Positions 20,716 through 30,314 of a stretch of 46,924 bases of DNA are shown in pieces; within the stretch, counting starts at the first letter, position 1, and each line of letters opens with the position of its first letter. A program made the position numbers and the translations under genes. Origin of the DNA: Clostridiaceae bacterium (GTDB lineage: Bacteria > Bacillota > Clostridia > Saccharofermentanales > Fastidiosipilaceae). The notes under the pieces are model-generated. The model saw nothing but the letters and a program-made list of their open reading frames with translations, searched no databases and was not told the DNA's origin. Location: positions 1 through 46,924 of the forward strand of contig JAAYOA010000143.1 of the NCBI GenBank assembly GCA_012520525.1, in the 5' to 3' direction.

Positions 20716-21372
20716 ATGGATTGGAACAGCTTTGTAACTCTGTTACCCGCCTTTTTGCAAGGTACTTGGATGACCATACGCTTATTTTTGATTACCCTGC
20801 TCTTCTCCCTTCCATTGGGTATGATCATTACAAAGGGACGCATGTCAAAAATGAAATGGCTGAGCGGTCTAGTTGCCGTCTTTCAGTGGGTGATCCGCGG
20901 CACCCCTTTGATGCTCCAATTGGTCATCGTCATGTACTTCCCATCCATCGCTTTAGGAATAAAAGGGGTCAATCGCTTCACCGCAGCTGGCATCGCGTTT
21001 ATTATCAACTACGCTGCCTACTTCTCGGAAATATATCGCAGCGGCATCGAATCCATTCCCGCAGGTCAGCTCGAAGCAGCCAAAGTACTGGGGCTTTCTA
21101 AAGGCAGAACCTTCCGTCGCATTATTTTGCCCCAAACTGTCAAGCGCATCCTTCCTGCTATGGGCAATGAATTCATGACCCTCGTGAAAGATACCGCCCT
21201 CGCCCAAGTCATTGGCAACATCGAACTCCTCAAAGTCGCTCAATCCCAGATGAACCGCACCACCAGCATGGTCCCCCTACTCATAGCTGGCGTATTTTAT
21301 ATGATTATGAATGGGGCTGTTCAACTCATCATTGCTGCCTGGGAAAATCGACTAGACTATTATAAAGGCTAA
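20716..21372 (+). CDS. Amino acid ABC transporter permease (HisM/GlnP type)
   Basis: 218 aa with ESIPAGQLEAAKVLGLSKGRTFRRIILPQTVKRILPAMGNEF. Confidence 0.95.
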   Translation: MDWNSFVTLLPAFLQGTWMTIRLFLITLLFSLPLGMIITKGRMSKMKWLSGLVAVFQWVIRGTPLMLQLVIVMYFPSIALGIKGVNRFTAAGIAFIINYAAYFSEIYRSGIESIPAGQLEAAKVLGLSKGRTFRRIILPQTVKRILPAMGNEFMTLVKDTALAQVIGNIELLKVAQSQMNRTTSMVPLLIAGVFYMIMNGAVQLIIAAWENRLDYYKG

Positions 21373-21387
21373 AGGAGGAGCTGAAAT

Positions 21388-22161
21388 ATGAGCAAAACAA
21401 TGATTACCGTCAAAAATATCGAAAAGCGTTTCGGCGATCTGGAAGTCTTAAAAGGCATTTCTTTTGAAGTTAACCAAGGCGATGTCTACGCTATCATCGG
21501 TCCCTCAGGTTCTGGTAAATCAACCTTGCTGCGCTGTCTTAATCAGTTGGAAATGGCTGATGGCGGTGACGTGACGATCTGCGATAAAGTTTTATTATCT
21601 ACAGATGCCGACGGTAACGTTCATTACTGTGACGTGCCCACCTGCCGGCAGATCCAACTGGATGTCGGCTTAGTATTTCAAAATTTTAATCTCTTTCCCC
21701 ATCTGTCCATTTTAGAAAATATTATTGAAGCGCCGATTCACGTTTTGGAAGAAGATCGCAAATCAGCCGTTGCCAACGCCGAAGCACTGCTGGAAAAACT
21801 AGGTCTGCCCGACAAACGGGATGCCTATCCCTACCAGCTTTCAGGCGGACAACAACAACGTGTTTCCATAGCCAGAGCCCTAGCCTTGAATCCCAAAATC
21901 CTCTGTTTTGACGAACCCACATCTGCCTTAGACCCCGAATTGACCGGAGAAGTTCTCAAAGTCATTCACGACTTAGCGCAAGAAAACATGACAATGATCA
22001 TTGTCACCCACGAAATGCGCTTTGCAGAAGAGGTAGCGGACCGAGTTATTTTTATGGATCAAGGGATTATCATCGAAGAGGGCACTCCCTACGAAATCTT
22101 TAATCAGACAATCAACGAACGCACCATGCGATTCTTACAAAAAATTCAAAATCAAGAATAA
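21388..22161 (+). CDS. Amino acid ABC transporter ATP-binding protein (GlnQ type)
   Basis: Walker A GPSGSGKST; LSGGQQQRVSIARALALNPKILCFDEPTSALDPEL. Confidence 0.96.
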   Translation: MSKTMITVKNIEKRFGDLEVLKGISFEVNQGDVYAIIGPSGSGKSTLLRCLNQLEMADGGDVTICDKVLLSTDADGNVHYCDVPTCRQIQLDVGLVFQNFNLFPHLSILENIIEAPIHVLEEDRKSAVANAEALLEKLGLPDKRDAYPYQLSGGQQQRVSIARALALNPKILCFDEPTSALDPELTGEVLKVIHDLAQENMTMIIVTHEMRFAEEVADRVIFMDQGIIIEEGTPYEIFNQTINERTMRFLQKIQNQE

Positions 22162-22308
22162 TTCTTTATTTTTTGTCATGATCGATCCTGCTATGATATT
22201 GTTGTGCTGTTTTTTATGAACAATAAAATATAAATTAGGTGTGATAAACTAAACAGTATCTTATAATTAAGGAGACCACCGCTCTATATTTTGGGCGATT
22301 AAAATATT

Positions 22309-23442
22309 ATGACAAAACCAAAAAAAGATAATGAAGGAGAGCAACAACCTAAATTGTTCTCCAGTAAATATATTGTGGGTTTGGTGGCCATGATCATCAT
22401 TCTCATTGTTACATTTAAACTTCTTCCCACCGACTACACATGGCCGGAAATTAAAGAAATACTCTTATCAGCTAAACCCGGTTATATCATTGCCGGCTTT
22501 GGTTTGATGTTTATTTTTCAACACTGTGTCACTTTAAGCATACAGCTGTTAATCAACTTGTTTTCAGGTCAACGATTTCCACTGGAATTGTCATTTAAAA
22601 GTGCCTATATCGGTTATTTTTTTAATAATGTCACTCCATTTGCCACAGGTGGTCAACCTATGCAAATGTATTATATGAACAAACGTGGAGTTAGTTTGTC
22701 CTATAGTAGTATCATTTTTATGCTGTTATCCATTTTTTACACGATCTGTTTGCTCACTGTGGGAGCCGTTATGTTGATTTGGAAACATGATTTAATTATG
22801 TCCAGTCTTCATTACATTCGCTATTTTATGTATGTCGGTTACCTGCTCAACTCCCTTTTAATCGTCGGCATGGTTTTATTGATCGTCAAACCGGCCATCA
22901 TTAGAAGTTTAGCCAAAGGTGTGTCCGGTCTATTGCTGCGCTTTCGATTCATCAAAAATCCGTATCACTATCTGCGTAAATTAGCCAACTTCACTAGGGG
23001 TTACAAGGCGAACTCAGACGCTCTGCGCAAGAAGCCCATTGTACTGGTAAAGTTATTCCTGCTTCACCTGATCCAAATTCTGGTTCTCTTTACAATCCCC
23101 TATTTAGCAACTCGCTCCCTCGGTGGCAAGCCCAATATGTTGGCTGATACGGTGAGTCTGCAGGCCTCCTTATATATTTCGGCTAATTCCATTCCTACCC
23201 CTGGAGCTGTCGGCATAACTGAAACTGGATTCGTCACCATGTTCAAGTCGATCCTGCCCGACCACCAGGTCATGCCCGCTATGTTGCTGACCCGATTTAT
23301 AAATCTATATGGTTTCATGATTATCTCTGCGATCATCACGATCATTGCCTTTCTGCGTGCCGACCATGATCGCAAACATAAGAAGCCCCGCTTAGATAAA
23401 AAGACAAAATTGCTTAAGAATAAAGCAAACAATAGAGTTTAG
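22309..23442 (+). CDS. YbhN / lysylphosphatidylglycerol synthase TM-region family protein (flippase-like)
   Basis: 377 aa polytopic; FFNNVTPFATGGQPMQMYYMNKRGVS and SANSIPTPGAVGITETGF are typical of the family. Confidence 0.88.
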   Translation: MTKPKKDNEGEQQPKLFSSKYIVGLVAMIIILIVTFKLLPTDYTWPEIKEILLSAKPGYIIAGFGLMFIFQHCVTLSIQLLINLFSGQRFPLELSFKSAYIGYFFNNVTPFATGGQPMQMYYMNKRGVSLSYSSIIFMLLSIFYTICLLTVGAVMLIWKHDLIMSSLHYIRYFMYVGYLLNSLLIVGMVLLIVKPAIIRSLAKGVSGLLLRFRFIKNPYHYLRKLANFTRGYKANSDALRKKPIVLVKLFLLHLIQILVLFTIPYLATRSLGGKPNMLADTVSLQASLYISANSIPTPGAVGITETGFVTMFKSILPDHQVMPAMLLTRFINLYGFMIISAIITIIAFLRADHDRKHKKPRLDKKTKLLKNKANNRV

Positions 23443-23478
23443 AAAAAAGAATACCTATACTTTTTATTTTGAAATACA

Positions 23479-23504
23479 AAGACCCCCAAAGTTTTGGGGG
23501 TCTT
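23479..23504. terminator. Bidirectional terminator between convergent YbhN-like and acyl-CoA dehydrogenase genes
   Basis: AAGACCCCCAAA-GT-TTTGGGGGTCTT, nearly perfect palindrome. Confidence 0.85.
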
Positions 23505-23509
23505 ATTCG

Positions 23510-23554
23510 TTGGAACAACTTATTTCCAATTGCTTTTGGAACAACTTATTCCAA
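23510..23554. repeat. Two tandem copies of an inverted-repeat element TTGGAACAACTTATT(T)CCAA
   Basis: TTGGAACAACTTATTTCCAA at 23510-23529 and TTGGAACAACTTATTCCAA at 23536-23554; each has TTGGAA/TTCCAA arms. Confidence 0.75.
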
Positions 23555-23583
23555 CTGTTTGGGGTCTTGCTAAATTGTAAAAA

Positions 23584-24729
23584 TTACTTGCGGAGAATAG
23601 AGCCGCTGATGATCATACGTTGCACTTCACTTGTCCCCTCATAGATCTCAGTGATCTTGGCATCCCTCATCATGCGCTCAACGGGGTAATCACGGGTGAA
23701 ACCGTAACCGCCGTGAATTTGAACAGCCTTTGTGGTGACCCACATAGCGGTCTCAGAAGCATATAGCTTAGCCATAGCAGCCTCTTCGGTAAATCTTTTC
23801 TGATGGTCTTTGGCATAGGCCGCTCTGTAGACCAGTTGGCGGGCAGCTTCGGTACGCACGTGCATATCTGCCATCATCCACTGTAAACCTTGCTTAGTAG
23901 CAATGGGACGTCCGAATTGAACGCGGGTCTTAGAATACTCGATGGCTTCGTCCAAAGCACCTTGAGCGATGCCGAGTGCTTGGGCCGCAACGCCCACCCT
24001 GCCACTGTCTAAAGTCTGCATAGCAATTTTAAAGCCCTGACCTTCGCGGCCGATCATGTTCTCCTTCGGCACTTTGACGTCTTCAAAAATAAGTTCACAG
24101 GTGGAAGAACCGCGGATACCCATTTTCTTCTCATGAGGACCCTGGCTAAATCCTTCCCAACCTTTTTCAATGATAAAGCAGCTAATGCCATAATTTCCTT
24201 TAGTTTTATCCGTCATAGCAAAGATAACAAAGGTATCTGCAACGCCGCCGTTTGTAATAAACATTTTACTGCCATTCAACAGATAGTATTCGTCGTCTAC
24301 GAGAACAGCTGTCGTTTCCTGGGCAGCAGAATCGGTACCGGCATTAGGTTCAGTTAGTCCAAAACCACCTATTTTGCGACCGGTCAACAAATCCGGCAGG
24401 TATTTTTCTTTTTGTTCTTTCGTACCAAAATAAAAAATTGGACCACAGCAGAGAGAGCTGTGAGCCGCAACTATACAACCTGTCGTCGCACAAGCTTTGG
24501 AAATTTCTTCGATCGCAATGGCATAGCTAATCGAGTCGGTGCCAGAGCCGCCGTACTCCTTAGGATAAATCATGCCCATAACACCCATTTCTGCCAACAG
24601 CTTGATATTTTCTGCCGGGAAAACTTCCTGTTCATCAACCTCGGCAGCAATCGGCTGGATCTTTTCCGTAGTGAATTTCCGCATAACTTTGCGAACCATC
24701 TCTTGTTCTGGGGTTAAACTATAATCCAT
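23584..24729 (-). CDS. Acyl-CoA dehydrogenase (butyryl-CoA dehydrogenase-like), copy 1
   Basis: 381 aa; GGFGLTEPNAGTDSAAQ, GIRGSSTCELIFEDV, QIHGGYGFTRDYPVERMMRDAKITEIYEGTSEVQR. Confidence 0.95.
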   Translation of the reverse strand: MDYSLTPEQEMVRKVMRKFTTEKIQPIAAEVDEQEVFPAENIKLLAEMGVMGMIYPKEYGGSGTDSISYAIAIEEISKACATTGCIVAAHSSLCCGPIFYFGTKEQKEKYLPDLLTGRKIGGFGLTEPNAGTDSAAQETTAVLVDDEYYLLNGSKMFITNGGVADTFVIFAMTDKTKGNYGISCFIIEKGWEGFSQGPHEKKMGIRGSSTCELIFEDVKVPKENMIGREGQGFKIAMQTLDSGRVGVAAQALGIAQGALDEAIEYSKTRVQFGRPIATKQGLQWMMADMHVRTEAARQLVYRAAYAKDHQKRFTEEAAMAKLYASETAMWVTTKAVQIHGGYGFTRDYPVERMMRDAKITEIYEGTSEVQRMIISGSILRK

Positions 24730-24960
24730 AGTGGTTACTCCTCATATATTTAATATTCAAAAAATCCATCGTCGATTTTTTGCGATGCCAATGAAATTCC
24801 AAATCTTACACATCTATTATCGACCTGAAAACATGTGACGTAAACAAAACCATCTCAATTTTTAAAAGTTGGTGTCCACCGAATAATGGAAGGTTCTATA
24901 GAGGGGGTCCATTATGCTCAATGCACAATTCCGAACTCAGATACGAACTAAAAGCAAAAA

Positions 24961-24986
24961 GAGATCTACATGAAAACATGCAGATC
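24961..24986 (-). terminator. Putative Rho-independent terminator downstream of thl
   Basis: Minus strand GATCTGCATG-TTTT-CATGTAGATC then TCTTTTTGCTTTT. Confidence 0.65.
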
Positions 24987-25079
24987 CCTTCTAGAAAAAC
25001 TATAAAACTATGCAATAATATTTGGTTTTCGTTACACCGATATTTGAGATCACATTCCGGTGTACCAAACTGGCAGTTG

Positions 25080-26261
25080 TTATTTGCAACGCTCCACAAT
25101 TGTTGCAACGCCCATGCCGCCGCCGACACAGAGGGTCGCAAGTCCATAGGTCAAGTCACGTTTTTCCATCTCATAAAGCAGTGTAGTCAGGATACGGCAT
25201 CCGGAAGCTCCAACAGGATGACCAAGGGCAATAGCACCGCCGTTAACATTGACTATGTCGGTGTTAAAGTCGAGCATTTTCGCAACGGCTACGGTTTGGG
25301 AGGCGAAGGCTTCATTGGCTTCGATCAACTCGATCTGAGACAGATCCATTTGAGCGATTTCCAGGGCTTTTTTCGTGGCAAAGGCAGGACCAATGCCCAT
25401 GATCCGGGGTTCAACACCGGCAGAAGCACCGGCGACAATCGTTGCCATAGGCTTGAGTTCCAACTCTTCAGCTTTTTCCAAGCTCATAAGGACAACGGCC
25501 GAAGCACCGTCATTAATACCCGAGGAGTTACCGGCAGTAACGGTGCCGCCCTCCTTAAATGCAGGGCGCAATTTCGCCAAAGTCTCCACAGTTGTGCCAT
25601 GGCGAGGGAACTCGTCTTTATCAAAAATAATTTCTTCTTTGCGTTTTTTCACATTGACCGGAACAATTTCTTCTTTAAAGCGATCAACCCTTTGAGCCGC
25701 TTCCGCCCGTTGCTGACTCTGGGCAGACCAAGCATCTTGCATTTCTCTGGTAATGCCATAATCTTCGGATACATTTTCTGCAGTTATGCCCATGGGATAG
25801 TTGCCAAAAAAGTCAACTAGTGCGTCGGACATCATCATATCCGTCAAAACACCATCGTTCATGCGATAACCGAAGCGAGCCTTGGATAACGAAAAGCCTG
25901 ACGCCGACATATTTTCTGTACCGCCGGCGACAATAATATCGGCCTGTCCGGTCTGAATCATCGCAGCTGCTGTATTGATGGCCTTCAGTGAAGAACCGCA
26001 AACATTGTTTAACGTCATAGCAGGCACTTCGATCGGCAGTCCAGCTTCCAATGTAGCCTGACGGGCGATGTTCATACCCAGACCGCCCTGAATGACACAG
26101 CCCATAATGACTTCGTCGACCATGTCTTTAGCTACACCGGCACGACGCAGAGCCTCTTCGATGACAATAGCACCTAATTTATAGGCTGGAACACCTGATA
26201 ATGTGCCACCGAATTTACCCACAGCGGTACGGCAAGCGCCTAATATAGCAATCTTTTTCAT
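25080..26261 (-). CDS. thl: Acetyl-CoA C-acetyltransferase (thiolase)
   Basis: 393 aa; NNVCGSSLKAINTAAAMIQTGQADIIVAGGTENMS, NVNGGAIALGHPVGASGCRIL, TLCVGGGMGVA. Confidence 0.96.
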   Translation of the reverse strand: MKKIAILGACRTAVGKFGGTLSGVPAYKLGAIVIEEALRRAGVAKDMVDEVIMGCVIQGGLGMNIARQATLEAGLPIEVPAMTLNNVCGSSLKAINTAAAMIQTGQADIIVAGGTENMSASGFSLSKARFGYRMNDGVLTDMMMSDALVDFFGNYPMGITAENVSEDYGITREMQDAWSAQSQQRAEAAQRVDRFKEEIVPVNVKKRKEEIIFDKDEFPRHGTTVETLAKLRPAFKEGGTVTAGNSSGINDGASAVVLMSLEKAEELELKPMATIVAGASAGVEPRIMGIGPAFATKKALEIAQMDLSQIELIEANEAFASQTVAVAKMLDFNTDIVNVNGGAIALGHPVGASGCRILTTLLYEMEKRDLTYGLATLCVGGGMGVATIVERCK

Positions 26262-26296
26262 AAAAGTCTCCTAAAAATATGTTAAATCAATAGGCA

Positions 26297-26325
26297 AAAA
26301 ACCGGTGTGAAACACACCGGTTTTT
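26297..26325. terminator. Terminator between etfA and thl (T-tract on both strands)
   Basis: AAAAACCGGTGTG-AAA-CACACCGGTTTTT, perfect 13-bp stem. Confidence 0.9.
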
Positions 26326-26344
26326 GATAATCTAAAATATCTAA

Positions 26345-27397
26345 TTAATTATTTTTGTTGTCCGGATCTTTCTTAAACTCTTCTATAAACATAGGGATGA
26401 GTTTATAGAGATCACCAACGACGGCATAGTCTGCAATTCTCATAATCGGAGCGTCGGCATTTTTGTTGATCGCAACGATACAATCAGACTCCTGCATACC
26501 GGCCAAGTGCTGAATAGCACCAGAGATACCGCAGGCAAAGTAAATCGTTGGACGAACACTGGTACCCGTCTGACCTACTTGGTGGTCTTGGCTAATCCAG
26601 CCGCTGTCGACAGCTGCACGGGAAGCGCCGACAACGCCGCCAGCAACTTCTGCAAATTCTTCGATCAGCTTAAAGCCTTCTGCATTGCCGAGACCGCGAC
26701 CGCCAGAAACAATTATCTGGGCGGAAGGCAGGTCAACGATCTTCTTCGTATGCTTGACAACCTGTTTAACTGTTGTACGAATATCGCTTGCCTTCAATTC
26801 CGGTTTTTCCATGATAACTTCACCGGTGCGCTCGGGTTTTTCCAGAGCTTTCAGGAAAACGCCGGGACGAACCGTGGACATCTGGGGACGATTGTCCGGA
26901 GTGATGATCGTTGCCATCAGGTTACCACCGAAAGCAGGACGAGTCTGACGGATCTGACGTTTTTCTTTGTCAATTTCAAGTTTCGTACAGTCGGCGGTCA
27001 GACCAGTGTTAAGACGGGAAGCTAGGCGCGGACCTAAATCACGACCGATGGCAGTAGCGCCAATCAGGATAATTTCAGGTTTGTATTTCAGAATGGCGTC
27101 ATAGAGAACCTTTGTGTAAGCATCCGTGGTGTATTCTTCCAACAGGGGAGACTCTATCACAATAACTTTATCCGCACCGTGGTGGATCAGCGTCTCAGAT
27201 TGTGACTTAACGCTGCCGCCAGCGATTACTGCGACTAGATCAACTTCCAAGTCATCTGCCAGTTTACGGCCTTCATTCAGGAGTTCAAGCACGTTTGGCA
27301 TAATGACGCCTGCACGCTGTTCAGCTAGAACCCATACATCTTTATAGTCGTTCACATCAATGGGAACTAATTCGTGTATATTTAATTTTGTGTTCAT
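26345..27397 (-). CDS. etfA: Electron transfer flavoprotein subunit alpha
   Basis: 350 aa; IIVSGGRGLGNAEGFKLIEEFAEVAGGVVGASRAAVDSGWISQDHQVGQTGTSVRPTIYFACGISGAIQHLAGMQ. Confidence 0.97.
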   Translation of the reverse strand: MNTKLNIHELVPIDVNDYKDVWVLAEQRAGVIMPNVLELLNEGRKLADDLEVDLVAVIAGGSVKSQSETLIHHGADKVIVIESPLLEEYTTDAYTKVLYDAILKYKPEIILIGATAIGRDLGPRLASRLNTGLTADCTKLEIDKEKRQIRQTRPAFGGNLMATIITPDNRPQMSTVRPGVFLKALEKPERTGEVIMEKPELKASDIRTTVKQVVKHTKKIVDLPSAQIIVSGGRGLGNAEGFKLIEEFAEVAGGVVGASRAAVDSGWISQDHQVGQTGTSVRPTIYFACGISGAIQHLAGMQESDCIVAINKNADAPIMRIADYAVVGDLYKLIPMFIEEFKKDPDNKNN

Positions 27398-27428
27398 GTT
27401 CTTAATCCTTTCCCAGAATCAATCAAAC

Positions 27429-28211
27429 TTATAGATAATGTTTAGATTTCAGATCTTTGTAGACCTTGGCGATCTCCTCGACGTCGGCATCGGGAACGAG
27501 GATACCAGGCTCTTTTGCCGGTGGCGTGAAGGTCCGATTAACTTTTGTGGGAGAGGATTTCAAGCCGATCAAGCTGGCATCGATCTGTAATTTTTCGTTA
27601 GTCCAGTGCTCTACTTCTTGTTGATAAGCATCCATGATGCCGCCCATGCTCGGGTAACGAGGCTCATTCAACTCTTTGATACAGGTCAAGAGACAGGGCA
27701 TCTTGACTTCGATGATCTGATAACCATCTTCCAAGTTGCGTTGAACGGTCAAGGTATCGCCATTCTGTTTGATGTCGGCAACGTAGGACACCTGGGGCAG
27801 ATCCAAACATTCAGCAATCTGAGGTCCAACCTGAGCGGTATCACCGTCGATGGCCTGACGACCACAGAAAATAACGTCATATTCCATCTCTACCAGTGCC
27901 GAAGCAATTATGTTAGAGGTGGCCCATGTGTCGGAACCGCCGAAGACACGATCGGTAATCAGTATAGCTTTGTCACAGCCCATAGCAAGACCTTCACGCA
28001 AAGCCACATCGGCCTGCGGGGGACCCATGCAGACTAGGGTGACTTCGGAACCGGGGTTCGCGTCTTTCATAGCAAGAGCTGCCTCAATCGCATTCATGTC
28101 GTCAGGGTTAATGATGCTTGGGACACCCTCACGAATCAAGGTGTTGGTTTTCGGATCAATACGAACTTCACTCGTATCCGGAACTTGTTTTACGCATACA
28201 ATAATCTTCAT
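27429..28211 (-). CDS. etfB: Electron transfer flavoprotein subunit beta
   Basis: 260 aa; KIIVCVKQVPDTSEVRIDP, IINPDDMNAIEAALAMKD, FCGRQAIDGDTAQVGPQIAE. Confidence 0.97.
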   Translation of the reverse strand: MKIIVCVKQVPDTSEVRIDPKTNTLIREGVPSIINPDDMNAIEAALAMKDANPGSEVTLVCMGPPQADVALREGLAMGCDKAILITDRVFGGSDTWATSNIIASALVEMEYDVIFCGRQAIDGDTAQVGPQIAECLDLPQVSYVADIKQNGDTLTVQRNLEDGYQIIEVKMPCLLTCIKELNEPRYPSMGGIMDAYQQEVEHWTNEKLQIDASLIGLKSSPTKVNRTFTPPAKEPGILVPDADVEEIAKVYKDLKSKHYL

Positions 28212-28240
28212 CGTTTATTCTCCATCTTTTAGTAATTATC

Positions 28241-29386
28241 TCAGGATCGAACCGCTAATACCATGCGCTGAACTTCACTGGTACCTTCATAGATTTCAGT
28301 AATCTTCGCGTCACGCATCATGCGCTCAACCGGATAATCACGGGTAAAGCCGTAACCGCCGTGGATCTGAACGGCCTTTGTGGTAACCCACATGGCGGTC
28401 TCAGAGGCATATAATTTAGCCATAGCAGCTTCTTCGGTAAAGCGTTTCTGATGATCTTTTGCGTAAGCAGCGCGATACACTAGTTGACGAGCAGCTTCGG
28501 TACGTACATGCATATCGGCCATCATCCACTGCAAACCTTGTTTGGTAGATATAGGACGACCGAACTGAACACGAGTTTTGGAATACTCAATGGCTTTGTC
28601 CAATGCGCCTTGAGCGATGCCAAGAGCCTGGGCTGCAATACCGATACGACCACTATCAAGCGTGGACATGGCAATCTTAAAGCCCTGACCTTCTCGACCA
28701 AGTAGGTTTTCTTTAGGCACTTTGACATTTTCGAAAATCAGTTCGCAGGTGGATGAACCGCGGATACCCATCTTCTTCTCATGAGGACCCTGGCTGAAGC
28801 CTTCCCAGCCTTTTTCCACGATAAATGCGCTGATTCCCCGGTTACCTTGACTCTTATCTGTCATAGCGAAAATAACATAAGTCTCAGCAACGCCACCATT
28901 GGTGATGAACATCTTGCTGCCGTTTAACAGATAATACTCATCATCAACGAGTACCGCTGTCGTCTCTTGAGCGGCAGAGTCTGTACCTGCATTAGGTTCG
29001 GTCAAGCCAAATCCGCCAAGTTTGCGACCGGTGACCAAATCGGGCAGATATTTATCTTTTTGTTCTTTGGTACCAAAAAAGTAAATGGGACCGCAGGCCA
29101 GAGAGTTGTGAGATGCTACGATACAACCGGTGGTACCGCAAACTTTAGAAAGCTCTTCAATTGCGATTGCATAACTGATCGAGTCGGTACCAGAACCGCC
29201 GTACTCTTTTGGGTAAATCATGCCCATGACACCCATCTCAGACAGTAGCTTAACATTTTCTTCGGGGAAAATTTCCTGCTCGTCGATCTCGGCAGCGATT
29301 GGTTCGACTTTTTCCAAAGCGAATTTGCGCATGACCTTCCTGACCATTTCTTGTTCTTGTGTTAGTTTGTAATCCATGTACGCCAC
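28241..29386 (-). CDS. bcd: Acyl-CoA dehydrogenase (butyryl-CoA dehydrogenase-like), copy 2, adjacent to etfBA; apparent C-terminal frameshift
   Basis: Close paralog of 23584..24729 and in the classic bcd-etfB-etfA order. Tail reads EVQRMVLAVRS*; a 1-nt shift restores ISGSILR* matching the paralog's ISGSILRK*. Confidence 0.94.
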   Translation of the reverse strand: MAYMDYKLTQEQEMVRKVMRKFALEKVEPIAAEIDEQEIFPEENVKLLSEMGVMGMIYPKEYGGSGTDSISYAIAIEELSKVCGTTGCIVASHNSLACGPIYFFGTKEQKDKYLPDLVTGRKLGGFGLTEPNAGTDSAAQETTAVLVDDEYYLLNGSKMFITNGGVAETYVIFAMTDKSQGNRGISAFIVEKGWEGFSQGPHEKKMGIRGSSTCELIFENVKVPKENLLGREGQGFKIAMSTLDSGRIGIAAQALGIAQGALDKAIEYSKTRVQFGRPISTKQGLQWMMADMHVRTEAARQLVYRAAYAKDHQKRFTEEAAMAKLYASETAMWVTTKAVQIHGGYGFTRDYPVERMMRDAKITEIYEGTSEVQRMVLAVRS

Positions 29387-29389
29387 TCC

Positions 29390-30256
29390 TTATTTATTTT
29401 CTGGATATTCAAAGAATCCCTTTCCAGTTTTTCTACCTAATTGATTTGCTCTAACCATCTGTTTGAGTAAAATGCTGGGACGATATTTGGGGTCGCCTGT
29501 TTCTTCAAGGAGAGTCTCCATAATATGCAAGGTAATGTCGTTGCCGACCAAATCTGCTGTTGCCAAAGGGCCCATCGAGTGGCTGGCGCCTAAGCGCATG
29601 GCCTTGTCGATGTCCTCCGCCGAAGCGATGCCTTCGCGAAGAATTTCACAAGCTTCATTCAACATCGGCATGAGAATGCGGTTAACAATAAAACCTGGAG
29701 CTTCCTTTATAGTGACTGGCTCTTTGCCAATCTTTTTGGCAATATCTAAGACCCTCTCTTTTGTTTCGTCCGTTGTTAAAAATCCTAAAATGATCTCTAC
29801 TAGCTTCATGACTGGAGCCGGATTGAAAAAGTGCATTCCGCAGAAATTTCCTGCATGTTTAAAACCTGCGGCCATTTCTGTGATAGAAAGTGCAGATGTA
29901 TTTGATGCAAAAATTGTTTCATCCTTACAAATGACATCCAACTGAGAGAAAATGTCCCGCTTTGCTTCCATGTTTTCGTAAATAGCCTCGATAACAAGAT
30001 CTGCGTCGGCGGCATCTTCATAATTAGTTGTAGGATGAAGATAGGACATACGTTCATCACGTTGCTCTTGTGTTATTCTTTCCTTTTTGAGCAACAGTGA
30101 AAAGCCATGTTCTATTTTTTTAATACCATTATTGACAAACTCATCTTTTTGGTCACATAGCCAGACTTCTATGCCTTCATTCTGTAAAAACGCCTGGGCG
30201 ATTCCTGAGCCCATCGTGCCGGCGCCAACTACAAAAATTTTCATAAAATACTCCAA
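29390..30256 (-). CDS. hbd: 3-hydroxybutyryl-CoA dehydrogenase (start probably at the internal ATG near 30244, MKIFVVGAGTMG)
   Basis: Rossmann KIFVVGAGTMGSGIAQAF; FNPAPVMKLVEII; GFIVNRILMPMLNEA; GRKTGKGFFEYP. Confidence 0.96.
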   Translation of the reverse strand: MEYFMKIFVVGAGTMGSGIAQAFLQNEGIEVWLCDQKDEFVNNGIKKIEHGFSLLLKKERITQEQRDERMSYLHPTTNYEDAADADLVIEAIYENMEAKRDIFSQLDVICKDETIFASNTSALSITEMAAGFKHAGNFCGMHFFNPAPVMKLVEIILGFLTTDETKERVLDIAKKIGKEPVTIKEAPGFIVNRILMPMLNEACEILREGIASAEDIDKAMRLGASHSMGPLATADLVGNDITLHIMETLLEETGDPKYRPSILLKQMVRANQLGRKTGKGFFEYPENK

Positions 30257-30314
30257 TCAATTTCTTGTGTTATAGTGATACGGTCTATAGAAAACTCTTT
30301 TCTTATTATAAAGA

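Noticed and set aside
24921-25820. 299-aa plus-strand ORF
   Set aside because: Antisense to a complete thiolase gene; low-complexity, non-family-like translation. Judged a shadow ORF.
26507-27025. 172-aa plus-strand ORF
   Set aside because: Antisense to etfA, shadow ORF.
23584-29386. Recent gene conversion between the two acyl-CoA dehydrogenase genes, suggested by near-identical C-terminal protein halves
   Set aside because: The DNA of the two copies differs at many synonymous positions in that half, so purifying selection explains the protein identity better than recent conversion.
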